A stretch of DNA of 64,000 nt from Platycnemis pennipes (Eukaryota > Arthropoda > Insecta > Odonata > Platycnemididae): NCBI GenBank assembly GCA_933228895.1, contig OW121847.1:754001-818000 (forward strand), written 5' to 3'. Under the pieces are notes generated by a model that saw only the letters and a list, made by a program, of their open reading frames with translations, searched no databases and was not told the origin of the DNA. The position numbers and the translations under genes were made by a program. Positions 33,857 through 43,263 of this stretch are shown here, piece after piece. The stretch's first letter is position 1, and each line of letters opens with the position of its first letter.

Positions 33857-34276
33857 CTGCCGAAGCAACACATGAGAGAGCATCAGAGCAGGGTTGAATG
33901 CACCCGATGCAGTGCCATGGCAAGAGAGCGTGCATGCACATTCGCACACCTATTAACTCCTCAACCATGACTGTGAATACATTGTGAAGGAGATATCACA
34001 AATACAGTGCATATTTCATTATTACAATCCAAAACTGAGGGAAATCCTACATGTATGGGACAGTATGTTACGTAACCAAATTTTCAAAATAATGAAATAA
34101 CAAAGCTTCTGTAATGGTCCCAAAAGGAAATACTATATCTTTTATACAAAAAAAAGCTGCCAGCACGAAAAAATTTACCAAGGGACCATTTAGCACCATA
34201 CGATTTGTATGAAAAATAAATCGGCAATAACAAGAGCAAATAGTTGCTTTCACAATTATAAAATAAATGAATAAAC

Positions 34277-34407
34277 TTGATTATTCCACAAATTTCTTTT
34301 TCTCCACTACCCAGGTTTCGACTGTTAAGTCCTCATCACGTACTTGGTGATGACTTGAGGGTCTAAACCTGGGGAGTGGAGAAAAATATATTTGTGGAAT
34401 AATCAAC
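34277..34407. repeat. Long inverted repeat with hammerhead-like loop
   Basis: The arms around 'GATTATTCCACAAATTTCT' and its complement pair for about 40 bp with small bulges. In the minus-strand loop, TGATGAG, a GAC...GTC stem and GAAACCTGG follow each other as in a hammerhead core, but the first core C is G. Confidence 0.65.
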
Positions 34408-34719
34408 TTAATTCATTTATATTACAATTAATCCTTTCCACTATGTCACGGCCGATAACACCAACTTCTTTCACAACGTTCGTTTGATATTGCAAGAAAT
34501 TAACAGCACATTACAAGCTTGTGCTCACATCATAAATCCTTAGCGTTTGACTAAAAGCAAATGTTTCCACCTAGAGTTCCTCCAGATGGTCAGTGTACAT
34601 TTACTAAGGATTATCCACATTTGGGGACGTGGAATTCACAATAGTTTGCACACTTCCCTTGCTTCCTCGTTGCTCTCCTGCTACTGCTACCACTTCACTC
34701 GGAGAGCCAATTTTATGGT

Positions 34720-34980
34720 TGGGAAACATAAGTCATTAGATTTGAAAGCAAAACTTCAATCGATTAATGAATACAAAAGTGGCAAGGCGGGAGGACATAA
34801 TTATCAAAAAGGTCACGCAACTGGTGCTAAAAGGCATTACAGCAGAAGATCAGTGGGAAACTTACAACTGCTTGTGCGTGGCCATGGTTGCAACAATTAT
34901 GATTTTGATCAAGAGAACATTCCACAAGGAATATGACCATTTATCTGGTTTCCAAAGTGTTTGCCAAATAATTTAGTCCA
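34720..34980 (+). pseudogene. Pogo/Tigger-like DNA-binding N-terminus fragment
   Basis: 'MVGKHKSLDLKAKLQSINEY' and 'KSGKA' match the start of CENP-B_N-type helix-turn-helix domains (K-R-K-x-L-x-L-x-x-K-x-x-I-I-x-x-x-E-x-G-K). After a frameshift the rest is not recognisable. Confidence 0.5.
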
Positions 34981-35097
34981 TCATATCGCAATAGTTATAA
35001 TCACATTAATTACTGCCGCAATGTGTTTGGAACTCAAGAAAGTTCGGAAATGTGTGGTGTGCAAAGTGTCCAAAGTTGACGTTTTATATTCCATATA

Positions 35098-35175
35098 CAG
35101 TGGAAGCCCAGCATAACGAGTGCTCTTAATGGCTGGGAAGTCACTTGCTATAGCGAGCGCTCGTTATATCCAAAG
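35098..35175 (+). repeat. Pogo/Tigger-type terminus CAGTGGAAGCCC
   Basis: TA then CAGTGGAAGCCCAGCATAAC, followed by more GCGAGC/CGTTATA-rich sequence, in the style of Tigger ends. A similar terminus, CAGTGGAACC, occurs at 48131. No matching opposite end was found. Confidence 0.5.
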
Positions 35176-35375
35176 GTGATGGATTAAGCCTCTCCATTCC
35201 CAAAGTTGTTCTTACATTCCGTTTTTCTTTCGTTTCCATGCTATTAGAAACAGGTAGAAGAGCTTTTTTCGTGCACAATTGCATATTCATCGATGGTTTT
35301 GAGAATTAAATCTTCCAAAACAAATAAAGAGGAAATCCTCAGGCTTCACTTGGTGGAACTGCATGATAGTAAATA

Positions 35376-35538
35376 AAATGATTACTTGGTAAGATTCCAC
35401 AAATTTATTTTTCACCGACCTAGGTTCGATTGTTTGACAATCATATAATGATTGTCAAACCTTGATAATGATTGTCAAACAATCGAAACCTAGGTCGGTG
35501 AAAAATAAATTTGTGGAATCTTACTAAGTAATCATTTT
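35376..35538. repeat. Long inverted repeat (about 70-bp arms) with hammerhead-like loop
   Basis: Arms contain 'CCACAAATTTATTTTTCACC' and 'GACCTAGGTT', and pair almost perfectly. On the plus strand, CTTGATAATGATTGTC... then ACAATCGAAACCTAGG resembles a hammerhead core and stem II. 'TGATTGTCAAAC' is present twice in the loop. Confidence 0.65.
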
Positions 35539-36039
35539 CTTTACTTCCAAAACAATAATTTATGCTTTCCTGAAGCCTTCGAGTGCTATCCAGTACGTCT
35601 ACTGGCTACGAAAGTTGTAATGATTCGCCGAAATACGGCATTTTCCGGCAGTCGAAAATATATCTTGCATAATTACCTATTCCTAGCCATTCCTAAAATC
35701 CACACTCGGTTATCTCTCGAAAATCAGTTGCAGCGAGTTTTTATTTACAAGCAAATGCCATTGTCGGTTGCGCTGCACATCGTATGTCGTACTGGTGCTG
35801 CCATCTGGAGGATCTAGAGCGAACAGAAGTAATTCCCGTGAAATACTATTGCCAATAGATATATAGATGCATTCACACAAAATTGTATGTATCCATGAGT
35901 TCAGGAATCGTAAAATAAAAATTCGATGAACGGGAAAAATTTTAATTATATATTTGCATAACATCAGCCCTCGCAATATTTATTAAAACATTTTTTTAAT
36001 TCTACACAAATTAACAAAAATATCCCAGAAAACATGAGA

Positions 36040-36140
36040 GGCATCCCACGTGCAATCGACCAGAAAATCGCCACAAACGACCCTTAGGGCGACCGATTTT
36101 GACCAAACTTGGCAAATCGTTGTCATTTGATAGGCAAATT
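36040..36140 (-). repeat. Repeat fragment shared with 57935-58020
   Basis: The reverse complement contains 'TTTGCCAAGTTTGGTCAAAA', 'CCTAAGGG', 'TGGTCGATTGCACGTGGGAT', matching 'TTTGCCAAATTTGGTCAAAA', 'CCTAAGGG', 'TGGTCGCATTGACATGGAAT' at 57950-58010. Confidence 0.6.
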
Positions 36141-36625
36141 GTTAATTAGGCAGCCATTCATGCAACAACTTTGTTATGCCTCTTCTACACATCCACCTGC
36201 GCTCAGCGTATTTGGCTCAGCCTGAACGTTGAGCCACCTTCCTTTCTACACGAAGCACTTTAATCGACGCTTCGCCATCTGGTGCCGAAGTTTACAAATG
36301 ACATTGTAAACACTCAACATGACTGGCAATGAAAATTATTGAGAGAATGAGATAATTTTACTGGTATATTATCACTTTCTATTACCTTCAGTACTTTCCG
36401 GAACCTTTTCCCCATTTCCTTCCATTGGATTGAAAATCTTATTTATCCAAGTTTTAAACAGCAACCGCGTTTTCGCGCCACACAAGTTGTTTAATCCGAA
36501 CAAAAACAAAGCGTATTACTTAAGCTGGGGTCCCAAGGCTTGCTGAGCCTACCCCTCAGCTGAACAATGGTAGTGCATCTACACGGTGGGATCAGCCGTT
36601 ATGTCGGCTGATCCGGGCCGCTCAT

Positions 36626-38780
36626 ACCCAGTCAACATAGGGTTCGTAATGACGTCTTTTATGAACTCATTCATAAGACCCCTTTTAGACTCAGCATTAA
36701 GAGACATGACGAGGTCTTTAAGTCCTCACACTTCATGACCTCACATGAATGAGAACTTGATGACCTCTACTCTTGAGGGTGTTTACGAGCTCCTATTGAT
36801 GAATTCCGAAAGAGCTCACACACGAGGCCTGAAAAATAGAAGAATAACGAATTCCGATTCCCCTGCTCCGGTTGGCTATGCTGAAGTTTAACGTGCTTTT
36901 ATGCAGGTGAGAGTGTTTAATAATTTATTTTGCGTCGTTTGTCTATGGATATACTCAAAATATTTGAAAACGGTGCTTAATGCGCGACTTGGCCTTGGTC
37001 ATGGATATTCCTCCAGGGTGAAGAAGATCCAAAACTTGTACGCCAACATGGGAATTACAAATTAAAGTTTCATCAAACCATCGGTAAGTTTCCACTATGT
37101 TACACTAATATAATGGCATGTATCTAAATTATCTGATAGTCTTACATTCATATATATTTGCTCTAATGTTAGCATAAAAGTGGGGTTTTAATATACTTGT
37201 GGGAGTGGAGAAAGGTAAGAGTGAAAAAATAGTGTTTGTTCGCTGAAGTCGTCGCGTGTTTGTTCTCTGAATTGTTGTCGTGTGTTTGTTTCTGTGCCAA
37301 TCGCCACACCATTGTATATTATGTTTCCTCGGTGAACATTGAGACCAATTTAGTATATTTAATGTATTATTTTTGGGAAAATTACCTTTATTCCGAGGCC
37401 ATGAATAATTTTTCTACTCTTTCACCGCTAAAAGACTCGTGGTGACGAGGCACGTTTTATGGCCGCAAATAATCCTCTATTGGGCATTATTATTGCGTGA
37501 TGACATATGTTTTGGCATGTTCTGTTAGTTTAATCAACAGCAAACCCTTATTTTTCTTAGTTTTGTCTAATTTGTGTATGAGATAAATTATGATATTGAA
37601 TATTATATTTCATGCAGATATTGAAGTGATAGTTGAATACTGTACCATACATATTCTAGGTTATAAAAGATTTCTTGTTTACCTTGCAGGTTGGCTGGTG
37701 CCGCTTCATTTAGCAAGCCTCGGGATCTACTCAACGCTGATATGTGTCTCTTGTGAACATCTGTGTGATCAGTGATAGGTAGTGCCAGTGTGGTGTTCCT
37801 TTATTTCCCAATTTGATACCATGCATCAGTTTGCGGTGAACTAAACTGCTTTTATATGGTTATCAGCAGAACTTTGCCAGGTTTTCATGATTATTTGCTT
37901 CGGGAGTGATTAAGGTGTTTATATAGGTTTACATGAGTAACTAGTGTGTTCAAGTGGGTACTATTTGCATATATTTTAATATTACATTTATTCCTGGTCT
38001 TTCAAATAAGTCATGAGTAGGTTTCTCTGTTTCGCACTGTTGTATTGTGTCTTTACATATTGTTTGACTACTGTTTATAGTGAGTGCTAATGGGTACAGT
38101 TTACATTTGTTTTTTTCTTAAGACTCGACATGTGTTTGGGACCAGTGGGATGAGGTTAGTGGTGTATGAATACTTTGTTTACAGTTGTCTCTCATATTCA
38201 TGCCTCATCTATTCAGTGTAATCCACTGTCTTCGTGAAATAAACGAATTGTAGTAATAAACTTGTAAGTTGTTGTTGCTACTTATGTTGATCCATACTTC
38301 CAATTGCACCTCCATTTCAATGTTATTGTGTATGTCTTGCAAGTCATATAGTTTCCATGTAGGTACCTTGTTCTTTTACTTAGTGCGCGTATAATTTGAA
38401 ATACAATAATGTATTCCTGTAAAATTAGCAAATGGGGTAGAGTCGGCAATCCCGCGAGTAGAGTCGGCGAGTTTAGAGCCATCTATCGGAATAATTATGA
38501 AGTGGGTACAATTCATGGTTTCCTGGTAGTTCCATAACCTCACACGTGGTAGCGCCACATTTGCGGCCACATTACGTTAGATCTCTTACAGAAGTCGTAA
38601 ATGACCTCATGAATGAGGTCAAAAAGAGGTTTGAAAGCCCTCGAGTATGACTTGTTTAGGTGTTCATATGACTTCATGGTGACACCATTATGAAGTCATT
38701 TCGAATTTTCTTGGATGTCTCCTACACATCCGTGAGAGCTCTTTACGAATTCACGCGTGACTCACATGTGCTGACTGGGT
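36626..38780. mobile_element. 2.15-kb element with ACCCAGTCA ends, probable DNA transposon
   Basis: Left end ACCCAGTCAACATAGG and right end (reverse complement ACCCAGTCAGCACATG) are short inverted repeats. Both subterminal 200-bp regions carry many ATGACCTCA / GACCTCATTCATGAGGTC-type motifs in inverted arrangement. No transposase is recognised; the middle (36900-38560) is T-rich with short frames only. No clear target duplication. The superfamily is undetermined. Confidence 0.55.
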
Positions 38781-38976
38781 CCTAGCGTGTAGAGCTAGTT
38801 GGCATTACATATTCAAGTAATACAGACCACTGGCTACTTGTGTAGCCGGCTCCATGGAGATACAAAAAGAAAAGGAACATCGCTTTTTCCAAACAAAAGA
38901 ACAACAAAAGAAATTACTGTGCATAGACAATAATACAACTCTCCTCCTCAATTTCTCATTACATAATTAATAAAAA

Positions 38977-39324
38977 TTACACATACTTTTCTATTAAACC
39001 TAATGAAGCAGAAAGCTGTTTGGAGTGTCTCTTTGGAAGGCTTTTCGTTAGAATATCTGCCTTTTGCAATTTAGATGGAATATACTTTACATCAATAATT
39101 CCTTTCACATAAAGATCAGAGATAAAATTGTACTTTACATCTACATGTTTCAATCTTTTATGTTGCCACTTGGACAATGATGCAATATAGGATTGATTAT
39201 CCTTAAACAAAGTTACAGCCTCATTAATTTCTACATCAAAGTCACTTAATAAACCCTTTAACCACACAAGCTCAGGCGAGGCTTGGCTGAGTGCAACATT
39301 GCAGTTGGTAGTTGGTAGAAACAT
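38977..39324 (-). mobile_element. Copia-type polyprotein fragment, RNase H domain
   Basis: A 115-codon minus-strand frame: 'ALSQASPELVWLKGLLSDFD', 'LFKDNQSYIASLSKWQHKRL', 'KHVDVKYNFISDLYVKGII', 'KADILTKSLPKRHSKQL'. These are the hallmark blocks of the Copia RNase H (E-x-x-W-L ... D-N-Q-S ... R-x-K-H-I-D ... A-D-I-L-T-K-x-L). The usual S-S-T-E-A-E-Y start is lost, and reverse transcriptase and integrase are absent. The downstream LTR is not delimited; a GAGGAGGAGAG purine run follows on that strand and may be the polypurine tract. Confidence 0.9.
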
Positions 39325-40160
39325 TAGACGGGCAAACTAAAGGTCCAAATTTGTTTGCAAGACCTATTGTTTCCACCCTTCAGGACTGCCACACTCTTGA
39401 TATCATACGGTTCGAGCCAGTTCCAACAAAATTGTCCCACGAAGAAGACTTGACATTTCTGAGTAGTGACCAGCAGTATCTTCAGGAAATTTCTAATGCT
39501 GTGTCCGAAGGATTTCACTCGGAAAATTTAACCAGATAAACTCCAAAAAATGTCGCTCATTCTCGTTAGCTCACTACGGCCAGCCGACAACTGAGGCTAC
39601 ACGTGTCCAAAGAAAATTCATGTGCTAATTTATAAAATCTAGTGTCATTCAAAAAGTATACGTGCCTGTCTGGTTTTCAGTGAAATAAAACCTTGTATAC
39701 ACGACGGTGTTGTAAATTTATGGAAATTATTAAATTGATCAAGATATCTACCAGTAGAGAGTCATTGATCCTGTTATTCAGAGAAATGGTTTTTTCGGGC
39801 ATTTAGAAAATTTACTCCTCCCAGCGATTGCTGACAATGGAGAGGAAGTGCGAAGAGATGCGTGGAAAATAATCTTAGAGGCATGAAGAAATTAGAGGCA
39901 TGATGCGTTTGACGAAAATCCAAGAACTTTTAAGTTAACAGATTTTAAATTTGCTGTAGAAGACTACAAGCTGCTGGTAAAATGGGATGAGAACACTGAC
40001 TCGTGCTCTGTCGCCTCTCAAGACTGAAGAAATTCGAGAATAGGGTAGTTTCCTTCACCAAAGAAAACAGACTTCATTAATTGCGATTTGTGCCCTGCCA
40101 TAAATGTATTTAATTTACGCAAAAAGTTTGTATTGAGAAATCCCAGTTTACTAGAGAATT
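39320..40160 (+). pseudogene. Relic of an uncharacterised multi-copy protein family
   Basis: Plus-strand blocks in order: 'DGQTKGPNLFARPIVSTLQD', 'CHTLDIIRFEPVPTKL', 'FLSSDQQYLQEISNAVSEGF'. Then, after a stop, 'HSR/WLTTASRQLRLHVS'-like residues; later 'VIDPVIQRNGFFGHLENLLL' (about 39757-39820), 'DNGEEVRRDAWKIIL' and 'LTDFKFAVEDYKLLVKW'. I recall this order from an uncharacterised, repeated protein family in arthropods and cnidarians, presumably transposon-encoded. Catalytic residues are not known to me. Several stops make this copy dead. It directly abuts the Copia fragment. Confidence 0.6.
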
Positions 40161-40254
40161 AAATTCACATTAAATCTTAGAGAATTAAATGTTAATTTTA
40201 ACGGCATTTGAAAAGGCTCTGAAATGGCGGGGTGCACTGGCTTCTTGCTGACGT

Positions 40255-40380
40255 GGTGTGGTGTGGACCCCCCCCCAATTGCAGGAGTCCCCTCCCCCCC
40301 AATTGCGGAAGAAACCCCCCCCCCCAATTGCAGGAGAAACCCCCTCCCCCTTCCCAGCAATGTGTATATAAGAGGGGAGA
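40255..40380 (+). promoter_or_regulatory. C-rich tandem repeats followed by a TATA box
   Basis: Three tandem units of a poly-C run plus AATTGCAGGAG (or AATTGCGGAAG) at about 40268-40345 are followed by TATATAAGAGG at about 40366. This looks like a core promoter. The transcript it would start (40390 on) shows no recognisable protein, so it may belong to a retroelement or a non-coding unit. Confidence 0.45.
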
Positions 40381-40799
40381 GACTAGAGAGCGGGAGAGAA
40401 GTTGCGCTGCGAGGCCGCGACGCGGATAGTCCGGCGTCCAGGCCGGAAGCACCCAACACATCGCCCAACACGAAGTAATCCCGCCCCTGAGACTGAGAGG
40501 AGAATTGCTGAGGTGATAGAGGAAAGGAGATTGTTTCCGTTCTCCGACTCAGCATACAAGGGATTGGCTTCCAGCGAAGTTGAAGAAGGTGCATTTGCAG
40601 TCCGGTATTGTGCCCGGAGGAGCAGCCGCCAGCGAGATTTCAGCCATTGGCGCGACGGAGGCTCGATAAGTAACAAGCCTCGCTAACCCTTTGACCCAGA
40701 ACCGCCTGCACCCTGACCCCTTTAAGCGAAGTGCCCGACGAAGGAGCCGTCAGGGAGGTGTCAACCCTTGGTGCGACAGCGGCCCGGTGAGGAATTCCG

Positions 40800-41490
40800 C
40801 CGAGCCCCCCCCCCCCTTAGAACTGGCACCCACCAAGTGAAGAAGATCCCATTCCCATTTCCCCCTCTTTCCCCCCCCCTCCCGACGTGTGATTGTGCGA
40901 TCGTGCGTGTGCTTTTCACTGTATGGTTTCAATTTCTTTTCTTTGGTGTCCTCTTCAAGGATACCTGAATTTTGTGGACTAAAAACTAGTTCCATCGAGG
41001 TTTGTGCGTGTATTTTTCATTGCATTGTTTCAATTTCTCTTTCTTTGTTGTCCTCTTCAAGGATACCTGAATTGTGTGGACTAAAGACTAGGTTCACCGA
41101 GGTTATTTTGTTCTTCACTGTTCTTTTCATTGTATTTTGCGTGACTAGTCACATCGTCAATTATTGTTTCATTCCTGCTTTATTTTGTTTTATGTGTGTG
41201 ATTTCATTAAATGCGATTCATGAAACTCTTGTCAAAGCTTTCCTTCTCTCGGCATCCACTCCAGTCATCGGCGGACCTCCCCCACATCTCCTCCCTTCTC
41301 CCCACCCTCCTCCCCGTCCCTTTCCACCTCCAAACCCAGGTGCCCGGGGTCACCCACACGTTCCCCCCCCAACCTGTCCCGCATTTCGGCCCATGCACCT
41401 CGAAACCCCACCCACATCCCCCCACCCCCCGTGTGACCGTGTCACAATATGTATACGTTATTTTAACTTACCCTTCATCTCGATAAGGTA
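40800..41490 (+). repeat. C-rich tracts and a tandem 95-100-bp repeat
   Basis: About 40910-41002 and 41003-41102 are two copies of one unit (shared 'GTCCTCTTCAAGGATACCTG', 'GTGGACTAAA'). Homopolymer C runs flank it. The long frames here have biased composition and look non-coding. Confidence 0.65.
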
Positions 41491-41493
41491 CAG

Positions 41494-41815
41494 GCACTTC
41501 CAATAAAAAGTTACCACTTCAGAGCCGAAATTTTTCGAAGTCCCGAGTTTGCGGTGATTTCACAATGCTGCGCACGGCTTCCCTCTGGCGGAGCCCCGCG
41601 AAGTTCTAACCGAAAACGAACCCCTTTCCCTCCTCCCCCCTCATGTACTCTCCCCACCCCCCTTCTTAGCAGAAGGGACGAAGGGATTACTGAACGGTCG
41701 GTCTTCTCAAATCCTAATCAAGGGGGCACTCCATGGTCGTATTCTCCGACTCGCGCTGAACGACATTTGAAGTCCTGAACATATGTCTACGCTCGCCACC
41801 GTCACATAGTGGTCG
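41494..41815 (+). repeat. 320-bp repeat beginning with the shared terminal module
   Basis: Starts 'GTACAGGCACTTCCAATAAA' (41488 on), then 'AAGTTACCACTTCAGAGCC' and continues 'GGCTTCCCTCTGGCGGAGCC'. It is similar over its whole length to the reverse complement of 53757-54042 (shared 'AGAAGGGATTACTGAACGGT', 'TACGCTCGCCACC'). Confidence 0.78.
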
Positions 41816-41819
41816 GAAA

Positions 41820-42770
41820 TTGGAAAAAGCTGGACAAAATTCAAAAATAGCTTTCTTTAAGATATAGACTTGAAACTTCACATAAATACTCAGAAAAGAT
41901 TGCTAATTTAAGAATAATGCATCATTTGACATGCTTCTCATCTGTTAGTCAGATACAGGGGCTCACACATGACCAAATTTCCAAATAAACACCCATGAAC
42001 TAATTTTTTCCGAATGCCTTCCAAAGTTAAGTCGATGGTAACGTTATTTGAGGAATTTGATTGAATAAAGAATAGCATGATCTATCAACACAAGGCTTTG
42101 CCTTTAAATTACCTAAGCTTCAAATATTTTTTGAGCATTTTAGTGCAATTCCATTAAAAAATGTCAGATGCTGTTCTCAGATAAAATGTTTACATAATGT
42201 AGAGAATATCTAGCGTTTATGGGAGAGACCTGTCAAGTGATTTATATCAGAGCAATCATCGAAGACTCATAAACATGAAACTGATGAGAAATTAAAAATA
42301 AATCTGCAATGCCGAAAAACACACATGACTTTCCGATCGCGTGTCCAGGGTCTGTCTCCGTGCGGCTGGGGCTGGAAGTGCCATGACTCACTTACATTTC
42401 TCAAGTGACATGGACCCAAGACTTCCAATTCGTCAATTTTCAGCTGTACTCATTGTCACTAACCTCCACTGACTTTATGCTGATGAAATTAAGAGAATAC
42501 TGAATCATGCAACCCTATAAGTTTACCCGGAATCACGTTATTTTTCTTTGCATACGCTCCAGGAACACTTATTATTCACGCCCTTCAGCCCTTGAAAAGA
42601 GTGGAGTCTTTCTAGGGCCCATGTAACATTCCATAAATACACTAGTTTGTCTTTTGAATTCCTTTCGCCTATTCATGTGGTAACAGATGCATTGACGATT
42701 TCAGATTTCACTGCGTGCACCACTTCCCCTTGCCTGTGATATTACAGTAAGTACGGCAGACACGTAGCAT
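41820..42770. other. AT-rich stretch, nothing recognised
   Basis: No family-like frame; 42330-42440 is GC-richer without recognisable motif. Confidence 0.35.
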
Positions 42771-42799
42771 ATTGTCCATGAATGCCTCTAGAAATCCAC

Positions 42800-43130
42800 G
42801 GGGGAGAAGGAATATTGGTAGAGTATCACAAAATTGGATACTTGGTAGAGTATCTGCCCAGAATACAGGGGATTCCGGATTCGAGACCCGGTCTTGGTGG
42901 ATTTTTTCTCTGAGAAAATTCCACCCTACACATTTTCTAACATATACTCACTTCATGGATTTGTAGATGCCAACCATCTAGTTATATATGACTTTTATTT
43001 GTAACATGTCTCCGTGAAGCAGTGGCATTGTAGCTCTAAATTACTTGTAAGTATTTCATATTTGATGATCTTCACCCTCTGCCACACCGAGGTGGCTTTC
43101 ATTATATTATGTAGATGTAGATGTTAACAT
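42800..43130 (+). mobile_element. tRNA-derived SINE
   Basis: The head carries a tRNA-like pol III promoter: 'TTGGTAGAGTATCTGCCCAG' (A-box side) and 'GGATTCGAGACCCGG' (B box) about 30 bases later. The body has 'GTAGATGCCAACCATCTAG' and 'CTCTGCCACACCGAGGTGGC', and the tail ends 'TTATGTAGATGTAGATG'. An additional partial A-box repeat ('TTGGTAGAGTATCAC') precedes the head. The 3' half recurs at 715-878. It is not a tRNA gene, since no cloverleaf closes. Confidence 0.78.
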
Positions 43131-43263
43131 GTTGGCAAATATTTTCTGTTAGGTTCAAATGTTGCATAATCGATTATCTAAATTTAAATTCTTGCGCTTC
43201 CTAAGATAGACAGAAGAAGAAAAATTCCAAATTTCAAAACACTTACCCCTACTGATTAAACGG

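Noticed and set aside
40151..40686. Several overlapping open frames of 65-147 codons on both strands
   Set aside because: They are driven by poly-C/poly-G and low-complexity sequence; encoded residues are Pro/Gly/Arg biased with no motif.
40889..41506. 205-codon plus-strand frame
   Set aside because: Runs through a tandem repeat and C-rich tracts; the product is repetitive and has no family resemblance.
42800..42910. Possible tRNA gene
   Set aside because: A and B boxes are present but no acceptor stem or cloverleaf closes; the sequence continues into a repeated SINE body.
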